64,000 nucleotides of DNA, taken from Butyrivibrio sp. (GTDB lineage: Bacteria > Bacillota_A > Clostridia > Lachnospirales > Lachnospiraceae). Location of the stretch: assembly GCA_024690635.1 (NCBI GenBank), contig JAILOW010000095.1, forward strand, positions 1-64,000, read 5' to 3'. Below, piece after piece: positions 40,262 through 49,892 of this stretch. The notes under the pieces are model-generated. The model was not told the origin of the DNA, made no database searches, and saw nothing but the letters and a program-made list of their open reading frames with translations. Each line of letters begins with the position of its first letter. Position 1 is the first letter of the stretch. The position numbers were made by a program, and so were the translations under genes.

Positions 40262-43200
40262 TTACAGATTTACTTCTTCCACAAAAGGAAGCTCCTTAAC
40301 TTTTTCGGAAACAGAATAGTTCATGGATCTGACTTCGTCCAGCGCTTCATCGTAGATGATAAAGCTGTAACCGTCTTCTTCCATGTACTTTTCCTTAAAA
40401 GAAGACTCTTCTTCAGTGTGGAATACGGCATAACTTGACACCTTCATAAGAATGGAGCCGCGCCTCTCGTTTACAGGGGCGATCTGCTCAACGATAAACT
40501 TAAGAGATTTTGTCTCTTCTTCATCAGAGCCGTCATCCTCCGTTATCACCTTACCATAAAACTTGTAAACACCATCAGCCTTTAAAAGGTTCTGGTATTT
40601 ACTAAAAGCTTTGGTAAAGCATGCCGCTGAAATTTTACCTGACTTATCTTCTATATCGAAGAAAGCCATGGGAGCACCGTCTGATTTTCTCTGTTTGATA
40701 ACAAGATTAGATACAAGGCCATATGCTGTATCATCATCTTCTGAGAGGTCAGAAATAGCAAGCGTCCCGATTTCCTCGGCTTTAGGATAAATATCCATGG
40801 GATGCATGGAAACATAGATAGAAAGTACATCTTTTTCAAGAGACATTCTTTCCTTCTTATCTTCATAAACATCAACCATGTGAACGGCGCTGATCTCGTC
40901 GTCAAACTTTGACAAGGTCTTCCTTGCTGTCTCGATCCTCTTTGAGAGCTTATCAACAGTTGAAAGCTCTTTTATCTCGGCTTTAAGACCGTTTTCTTCC
41001 TGAAATCTTACTACATCTTCATCAGATGAGAAAGATTCGATAACAGGCAGAAGCGCTGTTGCGCTATTGATAAAGGATACCTTCTTTTCTCTGTCGGAAA
41101 GAGGCTTCTTTATATCTTCCACAAATTTCTTCATGGAAGCCCTGTTTTCGGAAAACATGTCAAATGCACCTGCCGAAATGAGATTTTCGATAACAGCACT
41201 AGAGGGATGAACCCTTGTAATAAAGTCTTTAAGGCTCTTAAAAGGGCCGTTTGTACTTCTTTCAAGGATTATCTCATCTCCCGCCTTCTTAATGCCTCTT
41301 ACGGCGGATATACCAAATCTGATGTTGCCATCGGCTGTGACAAAGTCTTTGCCGGAGACATTGATGTCGGGAGTAAGGACCTTGATGCCAAACTCTGCAG
41401 CTTCGTAGATAAGCTTTGATACGGCTTCCTGCGGCTTCTGATCTGTGAGCGCCCAGTTGAGTGCTGCCATAAAGAACTCGCAAGGATAGTATCTCTTAAG
41501 CCATGCTGTAAGATATGCATTGTGTGCATATGCGGCAGCATGTGACTTATTAAAGGCGTATGATGCAAAATCCATCATCTGATCAAACAGAGTGTTTGCA
41601 ACAGCCTTTGAGATGCCATTCTTTTCACAGCCATCTACGAATGCATCACGCTCATGTGCAAGCTTGTCTGCCTTTTTCTTTGACATGAAACGGCGGACAT
41701 TGTCAGCGTGACCGAGAGTAAATCCTGCCAGCTCCTGACATATAGCCATAACCTGTTCCTGATATACGATAGCACCGTATGTCTTGCCAAGAATAGGCTT
41801 AAGCTGCGGACAAAGGAATGTCATTTCCTTTCTTCCGTTCTTAACTTCGATAACGTCGTCAAGGTACTGTAACAATTCTACCCCCGGTTTCCCGGTACTT
41901 TAACACCTTTTTGGGTGGGTTTTGACTATATCTTCCACATTTATGTGGTTAGCACACTTCCGCCAGTAACTCATCCTCTGGCGTACTCCCTTGCGGGATA
42001 GTCGATACACCTATTATTTCCGCCTATTCCTCCTGTTCTGGGAGGCGGTAAATAATGTGGCACGGTATTGCCTGCTATCCAATAATGGACCGTAGGCTCT
42101 CTTACGAAGCGGATTCGTCCTTGGTTTATACTGTATATCTCGTTGTAACGCCTCATACAGTGGTCTTATCTAGCTTCTACCGTTAGCATAGCGATTTTAC
42201 GCTACACACCCCTGAGTAATAGGGTTCACGCTAAATCCCCAAACAGTTTTAGGGCCTGGTCTAAACATGCTTACGAGAATTATCAGATCCTCAAAGCAGG
42301 TGGGCTTGAAGCGCTTTAACATGCTCTTCATGCCGTTTGACTCAAACTGGAATACAGAGTTTGTCTTTCCAGCTGCGAAGATATCTTTATAGACATTTTC
42401 ATCATCAAGCGGGATCGAAAGAGGCTCAACAACCTTTCCTGTGTTCTTTTCAATCTCAAACATGGTCTCTGTAATGATGTCCAGAGTCTTAAGACCAAGG
42501 AAGTCGAACTTTAAAAGCCCGTTTTCTTCAATCTGCACCATGTCGCACTGAGTTGTGAACATATTTAAGGTTGTATTGTATCTCAGAGGGATATAATCAG
42601 ATATATCCGCATTATCTGAGATAACAATGCCTGCTGCATGAGCGCCGTAGGCAGTAAATGCGCCTTCAATAACTTTTGCCCAATGAAGGACACCAAGAGC
42701 GTCATTTGAAGGGTTCTTTTTGCAAAGATACTCATAGAGAGTAATACCCTTATCTGACACCTTGCCATTATCATCAACGATTGTGGCAAATGATACGCCG
42801 ACATCTTCGGGGATCATCTTGATGATAGGTGTTCCTATCTCATTAAGAAGGCTTCTGCCACAGGTCTTAAGTCCGTAGAACTTTGATTCAGTTCGAAGAG
42901 CTCCTTTGGGAGCAAGTGCATTTGTGGTCATGATGCCGCAAACAGCTCCTTCGCCGTATCTGTTCTTAACGTACTCAATAACCCTGCCTCTTGACTCATT
43001 ACTAAGGTCGCTGTCGATATCGGGCATTGACACTCTTTCGGGATTTAAAAATCTCTCGAAAAGAAGTCCATACTTGATGGGATCGAGGTTTGTGATACCA
43101 AGAAGGTAACAAACAAGCGACCCTACGGCTGAGCCTCTGCCGGGGCCAATACGAAGCCCGGGGTTTTTATACCCGTTTTCCTCAATGAACTTTTTAAGTT

Positions 43201-44752
43201 CACCTATTGTAAGGGGGGCTTCTGATATTCTCTCCTTAGGCACTGCGCCAAGAAGACGGCCGTACTCAAGGAAATCCTTAACCACAAGATGATAGTCGGC
43301 ATATCCCATATCCTTGATTATTTTTCTTTCATACTCAAGGCGGGCTTTATGCTCTTCATCCATGCCAGCAGGATACCTCCAGGCTATGCCTTTTTCAATT
43401 TCCTTATCAAGGATATCGTTGGCATCTTCGGTTTGAGAAAATTTAGGATAGTGCTTGCCGGTCTTAAATTCGACGTTGCATCTGTCAAAGATTACGTCAA
43501 TATTGTTTATTGACTCTTCAACAGTGGCTTTGTCAAGAATCTGAAGAAGTGCTTTTGCAAGCTCCTCATTATCCTTAAGATACAGTTCGCTATCTCCTAC
43601 ATTCTCTTCCTGAAAAGTTGCATCTGCGTTCTTACCATAACGGAGGGAGCGCAATATACATCTTTTAAGCCTGTCATCCTCTGACCCTGTAAGGATGTGG
43701 ACATCATTGGTGGCAACAACGGGGAGACTAAGCTTTTTTGCAAGGGCTGCGATTTTGGTAAATACAAACTTTTCTTCTTCAATACCGTGGTACTGAAGTT
43801 CGATATAAAAGTTTCCTTCACCAAAAGCATCTGCAAATTCCTGTGCTGCCTCTCTTGCCATGTCATCTACTTCGCTCTGAGGCTTCATCTGTTTTTCAAG
43901 CTCTGATATCTCGATCTCGATATCCATGAACCTGTCGATAGACTCTGAAACCTTTTTAAGCTTTGCAGAATACTCTGACACAGCCTTTTTGGCTGTTTCA
44001 ACGCATCTTTTTGCCTCGGGAAGCCTTGTCTTTGCAAGTTCAGCTGATGCTTTGTCAGCTTCAAGTTCTGCTCTTGCTGACTTTGCAGTGTCATCACCTG
44101 CTTTTTCAAGCTTTGCTACTGCCTTTTCCCTCTGGACAAACTTCTGCTCTGCCAGCCTTTTGGTATCATCTCTTTCAACGATTGCCTTTTCATACTCATT
44201 CTGAGCATTTATAAGTGCGCTTTTAAGGTCTGATACCTCAGAAGAAGAAGGATTTGTGTATTTATCCTGCTTCCTTCTTGCTTTGTCGATAAGCTTCTGT
44301 ACAGCTGAGTTCTGCAGATAGATGGCGTTGATCACACCATACATGCAGGCACTTGTTGCGATAACATCGCCTCTGTACAGAGAAACTATCTCGAACAGCT
44401 TTTCCTTGGTGATAACAGGGAAACCATTTACAAGATTTTTGTTACTTTCAGTAACCATCTTGCAGATACCTTTCCAACCATTATCATTGGCAGCAAGAAC
44501 AATAAGATGTGTCCTTCCAAGGATGCCACCATCCACATAGAGCTCACAACCGGGGATGAGCTTTAAACCATTACTGTCAAATGCGGGTCTGTAATCTTCA
44601 ATAGAAGATACGACGCCGTGATCGGTAATGGCACAGCCTTTTCCGCCAAGCTCTACAATTCTTTTGGCCAGAGCATCAGACTCGATCTGCGCATCAAACA
44701 GACTTCTTACATGAGTGTGTAATGATGCTGTAAATCTTTTATTTATATTCAT
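40262..44752 (-). CDS. dnaE: DNA polymerase III alpha (DnaE-type), split by an intron
   Basis: Exon 1 is 44752-42251 (834 codons), exon 2 is 41872-40262 (536 codons); joined 1370 residues. PHP domain at the start (SLHTHVRSLFDAQ, ITDHGVVSS), polymerase core with RIGPGRGSAVGSLVCYLLGI and the catalytic MPDIDSDLSNESRGRVI, exon junction in FRPGP|LQYLDDVIEVKNG, then YGAIVYQEQVMAI, HADNVRRFMSKKK, a tandem HhH region and a C-terminal OB domain (YGLVSNLVIKQRKSDG). Between about residues 145 and 300 the PHP domain carries a coiled-coil insertion of roughly 130 residues that ordinary DnaE proteins lack. It replicates DNA; a separate exonuclease is encoded at 34.3 kb. Ribosome site TGGAGG. Confidence 0.93.
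41873..42250 (-). ncRNA. Group I self-splicing intron in dnaE, without ORF
   Basis: 378 nt between codons for Pro and Leu of RPGP|LQ. P1: exon end CCCU pairs with GGGG of the guide sequence (U-G at the splice site), with AAA/UUU extending it. P7: GACUAU (42003-41998) pairs with AUAGUC (41929-41924), the latter inside the classical AAGAUAUAGUC element. P8: CGCCAG/CUGGCG. The last intron base is G, as required. P10: ACUGU of the guide can pair with ACAGU of exon 2. Removal restores the frame exactly. No reading frame for a homing endonuclease is contained. Confidence 0.88.
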
Positions 44753-44784
44753 TTGTATACCTCCATTTCTTTAAAATTTAAAAA

Positions 44785-44803
44785 AGTACATATAAAATAT
44801 GGA
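44785..44803 (-). promoter_or_regulatory. Promoter box of dnaE
   Basis: CTCCATATTTTATATGTAC on the minus strand, almost the same as in front of the MoxR operon. No CTGTACAG at 32 nt. Confidence 0.45.
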
Positions 44804-44818
44804 GGATTTAGCAAATAA

Positions 44819-44842
44819 CAAAAAGAGCCGCTCAGGCTCTTT
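44819..44842 (-). terminator. Terminator of the helicase operon
   Basis: AAGAGCC-TGAGC-GGCTCTT hairpin with TTT on the minus strand. Confidence 0.75.
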
Positions 44843-44871
44843 AGTGTTTGTTGTTTGCGTATCATTTTAAA

Positions 44872-46548
44872 TCAATAAATCATAGATTTCTTAATGCCTT
44901 CTGATATTTTCTTTGTATCAATGACACCTGTGCCATCAGGATCTATGTATTGCAATACATCCATTTCGGTAACGCTCTGCCATTTTAAAAAAATAGATAA
45001 CTCTGGAGGCATATTTTTCATTTTCTTTAATTCGCTGATTGTGTTGGGGATTTCCTTTCCATATTTGTCACAGGTAATCCTAAAATACTCTTCGGCGGCC
45101 CTTTTAATACGCTCATGTTTGACCTCCGCAACAACCTTAGCGACCATTTCCCTGTATGTTGCAAGATAATCAATAGCATAAATATCCTCTTTGTGGATCT
45201 CGTTTATCTTGCTCCAAACAGTATTAAAAGCCTCTTCGTCCTTTGCCATAAGGTTGTCTTCTACATATTTTTCGAGCAGGGTATATTCTTCTTTAGTCAG
45301 TTCGTTGCCAATTTCTGACATAAGTGATTTTATTCGCTCTTTTTTTGTTGCGGATTTGTTCTTTTTGCGCCTGTTATCTGTTGTTGCAAGGTTAAACATA
45401 GATTTTCTATGTAAATTATCAACTACATCAAACACAACACAGGGGGTTTTTGACCCAGTAGACAGCGCTCTGCCAAGCTGTTGAATGTATATGGTCGATG
45501 AATTTGTGCACCTGTACATTACGATACCGGTGAGATCATCAACATGATAGCCCATATTAAGCATATCTACACAAGCGATAATATCTATGGTGTTTTCTTT
45601 GTGTTTTAAGTTCATGGTATAGAGGTTTGCGCGAGTATTGGCGTCTTCAGATGTAACTTCCAGGACATTTATTTTATATTTAGGGAAAGCCTCGCAAAAC
45701 CATTCTTTCACATCATTAAGACTTGTATGAAGCTGCCTTATAGATGAAAAGAACGCGATGAATTTCATATAACTTTTTTCTTCGACATATTGGTCAACAG
45801 TCTTTTTTATGATTGTCGGCATATTGTGAATTTTACTTGCTTCAAGCATGCGGGAATTGATAACTTCTTTTACCGAAGGATTATCAATATCCTGTCCTGC
45901 AGAACGTGCGGTCTTTTTGAAATTTGTTTCTATATCATAAGTACAGTATACATAATAAGGCATTTTGATAATGCCATCTTGTACAGCGTCATGCAGAGTG
46001 TAAGGATATACGCAAATTCCTTGAAAAAACTCGTTCACTACGTCAAAAGCATCTGAGCGATCTGGCGTAGCAGTAGCGCCAACAATATGCGCCTGTCGTT
46101 GATAGTACATCAGCCAAAATGCACCAACTTTTGTCTTATCCCCTCCGATTCGGTGAAGTTCGTCCATTATGATAAGATCGTAATCTGGTAGTTCTTCAAT
46201 AGCCTGTTTGGACATTCTTGCAAGCTTTGCGTATGTCATAAACTGAATATTGCGATAATCAAATCCGTAGCCGAGCTCATCATCTATCTCTTTCTTTATG
46301 GCTTTTTCATAGCGCTCCTCAGATGAGCCATCAGTGGCTTCAATCGCTCTAATAGCTGTCTGTTTTATTATTTCAGCAGGATACAGATATAATACACTAT
46401 TGTAGTCCTTGGATATATCAGAAAGAAGCCATGTTTTGCCAAAGCCAGTACATCTTATGACTGCGCAGTGACCATGTGTTTTTAGTTTTTTTTGTAAATC
46501 CTCTTTTGTTTTACTTCTTACAAGCTCCAAGGGGGATTTATTGTTCAT
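44872..46548 (-). CDS. SF2 DEAD/DEAH-like helicase
   Basis: 558 residues. Motif I AVIRCTGFGKTWLLSDI (about 28-44), motif Ia region, motif II LIIMDELHRIGG (about 126, DELH), motif III VGATATPDRSD and motif VI-like IQQLGRALSTGSKTPCVVFD (about 355-375). This is the helicase of type III-restriction/UvrB-like organisation without a visible nuclease domain; the C-terminal 170 residues are helical. Its start codon shares a base with the stop codon of the repeat protein before it (TAATG), so the two are translationally coupled and probably form a complex. Possible roles are replication, recombination or defence. Confidence 0.85.
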   Translation of the reverse strand: MNNKSPLELVRSKTKEDLQKKLKTHGHCAVIRCTGFGKTWLLSDISKDYNSVLYLYPAEIIKQTAIRAIEATDGSSEERYEKAIKKEIDDELGYGFDYRNIQFMTYAKLARMSKQAIEELPDYDLIIMDELHRIGGDKTKVGAFWLMYYQRQAHIVGATATPDRSDAFDVVNEFFQGICVYPYTLHDAVQDGIIKMPYYVYCTYDIETNFKKTARSAGQDIDNPSVKEVINSRMLEASKIHNMPTIIKKTVDQYVEEKSYMKFIAFFSSIRQLHTSLNDVKEWFCEAFPKYKINVLEVTSEDANTRANLYTMNLKHKENTIDIIACVDMLNMGYHVDDLTGIVMYRCTNSSTIYIQQLGRALSTGSKTPCVVFDVVDNLHRKSMFNLATTDNRRKKNKSATKKERIKSLMSEIGNELTKEEYTLLEKYVEDNLMAKDEEAFNTVWSKINEIHKEDIYAIDYLATYREMVAKVVAEVKHERIKRAAEEYFRITCDKYGKEIPNTISELKKMKNMPPELSIFLKWQSVTEMDVLQYIDPDGTGVIDTKKISEGIKKSMIY

Positions 46549-47831
46549 TAGGGCTCCTCCTTATTTTTTACATGTATCAGAAAATGCTGCCTGATTTCAC
46601 TTTTTGTAAAGATATGCTCTTTACCGCAAGTAGGACATTTGAAAGAGTAGTGCTCTTCGCCGTCCATTTTAAACAGCTTTCTGTAGTGGCTTATATATAT
46701 GCCCTTCGATGGAATCAGCAGTATTTCTTCTAAAGTCCACCCATCTTCCAATCTTTGATGGTACATGGAGTATGAGACATTATATGCACTTAACATTTCA
46801 TTTATGGAATCATACGGGTTTCCCCATGGATCTTTACAAGGTTTGAAACATCCATTTCCCAGGTCATTTACTATTCTGTCGAGCGTCCATCCAAGTTTTC
46901 TCTGATTATAGTATGTGCCTAGTGTGATTCCGTATTCTTTGCAAAAATCAGAGAGCTTATCGTAAACGACTCCGTTATAGGTTATCGATTGTTTTTTCTG
47001 CCTAACAGGTGTTGTGAGTGCCTTTTCTAAAGTCCACCCTTTTTTGAGCCTTGACTGATATGCAGACTTAGTGATACCCCAAAATCTGAGCATTTTCTCT
47101 TTGCTAGTAAAGTGCCTGCCCGTATGGTCGCAACACTCTTTGCCGTGATAATCATCATTTTTCCCAAGAATCGGAGTTGTTAAGGCTTTCTCTAGCGGCC
47201 AATCCCTACCCAGCCTATCAATCAGCACGCTTGGAGGAATGCCGTGGTACTCAGCCATCGCTTTGTAACTTCTATGCTCCATTCCCCAAGGGTCTAAAAG
47301 GTGCTTATTCGGTGGTGTGATTGTTCTTTTTTTATCCGGGAACCGCTTCCCGTTCAGTTTTATAGAGAGCGCTTCTTCTAAAGTCCAGTCCTGGGCAAGT
47401 CTATGTGTTAAGACTTGAAGGTTTAGTTCGTGGGCTTCAGCCATCTCGCTCTTTGTTTTAAAACGCCCGCCCCAGGGATCCACGTAATAACCATCCTTCT
47501 TGACATAGGCAGCCTTTGATTTTCTTTTCTCAGCCGGAGTGGTTAGTGCCATATCTAAATTCCACCCCGCTTTCATTCTTCCGTTGAATGCAGCGTAACT
47601 TATTTTGTAATGCTTACACATTTCTCTAGCATTTTTGAATTTGTTTCCCAAATGATCTTCGGTGTATAAATCCATTGTTCTCACAGCAGTTGTGAGTGCA
47701 CTTTCCTCGCTCCACCCCCTTTTAATTCGGTTTAAATATGTAGTTTTGTTTATATTATAAGCATTACACTTAGCTATAAGACTTGGATATTCAATTCCTT
47801 TATGGTCTGTGATTTTGAGTTGTTTTTCCAT
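46548..47831 (-). CDS. Seven-repeat protein with C2H2-like end, coupled to helicase
   Basis: 427 residues. Seven imperfect units of 50-65 residues follow the pattern DxxGxxFxSxxEMxxxYxIxxxxxxxRxxxGWxLExALTTP, for example DHLGNKFKNAREMCKHYKIS and DPWGNPYDSINEMLSAYNVS. Each looks like a small helix-turn-helix similar to the modular DNA-binding units near homing endonucleases (NUMOD-like), though I cannot assign the family. The C-terminus has CPTCGKEHIFTKSEIRQHFLIH, a zinc-finger-like CxxC..HxxxH. I infer modular DNA recognition guiding the downstream helicase. Promoter with long spacing at 47898-47949. Confidence 0.75.
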   Translation of the reverse strand: MEKQLKITDHKGIEYPSLIAKCNAYNINKTTYLNRIKRGWSEESALTTAVRTMDLYTEDHLGNKFKNAREMCKHYKISYAAFNGRMKAGWNLDMALTTPAEKRKSKAAYVKKDGYYVDPWGGRFKTKSEMAEAHELNLQVLTHRLAQDWTLEEALSIKLNGKRFPDKKRTITPPNKHLLDPWGMEHRSYKAMAEYHGIPPSVLIDRLGRDWPLEKALTTPILGKNDDYHGKECCDHTGRHFTSKEKMLRFWGITKSAYQSRLKKGWTLEKALTTPVRQKKQSITYNGVVYDKLSDFCKEYGITLGTYYNQRKLGWTLDRIVNDLGNGCFKPCKDPWGNPYDSINEMLSAYNVSYSMYHQRLEDGWTLEEILLIPSKGIYISHYRKLFKMDGEEHYSFKCPTCGKEHIFTKSEIRQHFLIHVKNKEEP

Positions 47832-47897
47832 AAGCTATTAGAATTTCCCGACGTTTTAATTATTGCGATCACATTTTTGTGCTCCCTTTTATTTAAA

Positions 47898-47949
47898 TAT
47901 GGCAGATTTTTATCTAAAAGCTTCCTCTTTTTTCTTACTTTCTGTACAG
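47898..47949 (-). promoter_or_regulatory. Promoter of the repeat-protein/helicase unit
   Basis: Box GCCATATTTAAATAAAAG starting at 47903 and CTGTACAG at 47942-47949; 46 nt, belonging to the long-spacing class. Confidence 0.5.
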
Positions 47950-47978
47950 AAAAACAGCCCGGATATACCGAGCTGTCC
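47949..47978 (-). terminator. Terminator of the primase gene
   Basis: ACAGCTCGG/CCGGGCTGT hairpin followed by TTTTTC on the minus strand. Confidence 0.75.
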
Positions 47979-47983
47979 TTACA

Positions 47984-49192
47984 TTATGCAGTTTTTTCTT
48001 GCAGGTTTAGCGAAACCCGCTTTAAGTACCCGATAAACTTCTTTCTGCCACCTTCTGTTTTCACATAGTCGCAGAGGAAATCATCAAGTCCTTTGTAGTT
48101 TTTTTGCCATTTGCCGTCCTTGGCATCCCATGTGAGGGAATGGCTTTTGAAGCCGTTTTTGTCGATCTCTTTAAGGAGATTATCCTGAGCCATCTTTACC
48201 GCCTTATTGTCCTCAAGCTTATCCATATCATAAGCTTCAATAAAGATGATAGGAAGACCTGTCTTTTCTTCCATAAACGACTTAAAACCTCCGATTGTCC
48301 CAACGCCGGGAACGCCGATCACCGAGATTTCTTTACCCAAAAGACAATAAATAGCAAGGGCTTTTAGTATCCCTTCTGTCACCAGCCAAAGGGACGTGTC
48401 CTTTCCGGGAAGGATTGTGGGCACTGCACCTGAGGAAGCTCCTTCTTCCTTATTGGATGAAGAAAGCCACAGGTACTTACCTTTTTTAGGATTATCCACA
48501 CGGATCTGGAATCCAAGGAGCTGATTTTTTTCACCCTGAAAAGCAGGGCAGAAATATCCTTGGTTTTCTTCAGATATGGACATATTCCATCTTTTCTGAA
48601 GATAAAATCCGGGAACCTTTCCTAAAAAGTATCCCTGCGACACCAACTCTCCCGCCAGGTCCTGACCTCTCTTGGGAGTAGAGCAGAATCGGAACCTTTT
48701 GATATCCTCATCTGTAAATCCTCTCCTTAAAAGGTCCTGCCGGTGTTCTTCCCTGAGCTTTGTACTATCACACTTTGTCAGTGCAAAATATACGTTTGAG
48801 CACTGTTCATCAGATGCTCTCTCGGGAAGGTTGTACTCAGGGACTGCCTCTCTCCAGTTTACAGGGATCTTTATATCCCCTTCTTCCTGTTCCTGGCCAA
48901 GGAGTCCGAATATCTCGCAGCCCTTTTGAAACTTCTCGTTAAAGCCTGAAAGACCATATTCCACGCCAATAAGGTCAAATGTATCGTAACGGGCACCACA
49001 ATGGCACACACACGTATTTGACGGACGATGGAAACTCATGTCGCCATGAGAATCGTCATGGTCAGGATTAAGACAGGGAAAGTTTCTTGCGGGATTTATT
49101 CCCTCTCTTTCGAGGTAGTCCCACAGATGTGCTTTGATATACTCCTTGGCATTTTCCCTCTGTTCTTTGCTGGCTTTAATCTTAACCGCCAT
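47984..49192 (-). CDS. DNA primase (CHC2 zinc finger + Toprim)
   Basis: 402 residues. Zinc-binding domain CLNPDHDDSHGDMSFHRP...CVCHCGARYDTFDLIG at about 39-75, the N-terminal catalytic helper region, then a Toprim domain: LWLVTEGILKALAIYCLLG (Glu), VIGVPGVGTIGG and IFIEAYDMDKLEDN (DxD). It lacks the DnaB-binding C-terminal domain of bacterial DnaG. It synthesises primers for the element's own DNA replication, fitting dnaE and ssb on the same element. Promoter box at 49232-49237. Confidence 0.85.
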   Translation of the reverse strand: MAVKIKASKEQRENAKEYIKAHLWDYLEREGINPARNFPCLNPDHDDSHGDMSFHRPSNTCVCHCGARYDTFDLIGVEYGLSGFNEKFQKGCEIFGLLGQEQEEGDIKIPVNWREAVPEYNLPERASDEQCSNVYFALTKCDSTKLREEHRQDLLRRGFTDEDIKRFRFCSTPKRGQDLAGELVSQGYFLGKVPGFYLQKRWNMSISEENQGYFCPAFQGEKNQLLGFQIRVDNPKKGKYLWLSSSNKEEGASSGAVPTILPGKDTSLWLVTEGILKALAIYCLLGKEISVIGVPGVGTIGGFKSFMEEKTGLPIIFIEAYDMDKLEDNKAVKMAQDNLLKEIDKNGFKSHSLTWDAKDGKWQKNYKGLDDFLCDYVKTEGGRKKFIGYLKRVSLNLQEKTA

Positions 49193-49231
49193 AATGGTAT
49201 CCTCCTTTATTCAAAATTAGTACACTTTAAA

Positions 49232-49237
49232 TATGGA
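49232..49237 (-). promoter_or_regulatory. Promoter box of the primase gene
   Basis: ATCCATATTTAAAGTGTACT on the minus strand; no CTGTACAG beside it. Confidence 0.4.
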
Positions 49238-49253
49238 TGGTCTTTTTACAAAT

Positions 49254-49281
49254 AAAAAAGCACGCTCAAAGCGTGCCTTTT
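49254..49281 (-). terminator. Terminator of the HAD gene
   Basis: AGGCACGCTTTGAGCGTGCTT hairpin followed by TTTT on the minus strand. Confidence 0.85.
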
Positions 49282-49285
49282 TGGA

Positions 49286-49798
49286 TCATGCAGCATTCTT
49301 ATCAAGTCCGACAAGAATACCTTTGATAGTCTTGTATATGACTATACAGTTAGAAGTGCTATGCACAGAATAGCCCTTCCATGTGCCGTTATTGCCGTTT
49401 ATCCCATTGTAGACTTTAATTCCGATCCCGCCATCTTTTTCCCATTCATGAAGATTTTTGGATAAATCATCAAGAAGGATATTGCCGCCCTTTGCGTATG
49501 GAGCTTTCGAGTCGCCATAGTTCACAAAGGTAGCTTTTGATGCAAAATCATAACCAAACCTGTTTTTAAGCATTGTAAGCTTATCTTCTTTTGCTCTTTC
49601 ATTGAGCGCGGCAGAAAGGAGCCTAAAGTCATAGCCTTCGAGGTCTTTGTCATAAATGAGCATCTCCAGAGCTGTACAGAAAGCCTCTACCATAGGCACG
49701 GTTAATGTATAGCCGGGCTGTGCGACCTCCTCCAAGCTTTTTTCTTTAAGGAAGTAGGCAATAACGCCGTCATAATCAATATATACTGTCTTTATCAT
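49286..49798 (-). CDS. HAD-family phosphatase-like protein
   Basis: 170 residues from ATG 49798; the ATG at 49813 contains the GGAGG of this start. Motif I TVYIDYDGVIAYF (DxDGV), motif II-like RLLSAAL (less typical), the Lys region ASKATFVNYGDSKAPYA and motif III ILLDDLSKNLHEWEK give the deoxyribonucleotidase/5'-nucleotidase type of HAD, often encoded by phages to handle nucleotides. With nrdD on the element this fits nucleotide supply, but the substrate is not visible. The gene contains a CTGTACAG (49672-49679). Confidence 0.75.
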   Translation of the reverse strand: MIKTVYIDYDGVIAYFLKEKSLEEVAQPGYTLTVPMVEAFCTALEMLIYDKDLEGYDFRLLSAALNERAKEDKLTMLKNRFGYDFASKATFVNYGDSKAPYAKGGNILLDDLSKNLHEWEKDGGIGIKVYNGINGNNGTWKGYSVHSTSNCIVIYKTIKGILVGLDKNAA

Positions 49799-49844
49799 GT
49801 CCATATCCTCCATTTCTATAGATTTACACTATAAAAATGTAATA

Positions 49845-49886
49845 TATGGCGGGCAATAAAAAAGAGGCATCCTTAGGACACCTCTC
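49845..49886 (-). terminator. Terminator of the NERD gene, overlapping a weak promoter box
   Basis: GAGGTGTCC/GGATGCCTC hairpin with TTTTTT on the minus strand (49857-49886), followed at 49845-49850 by a GCCATATATTAC box for the HAD gene. Confidence 0.65.
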
Positions 49887-49892
49887 AACAAC

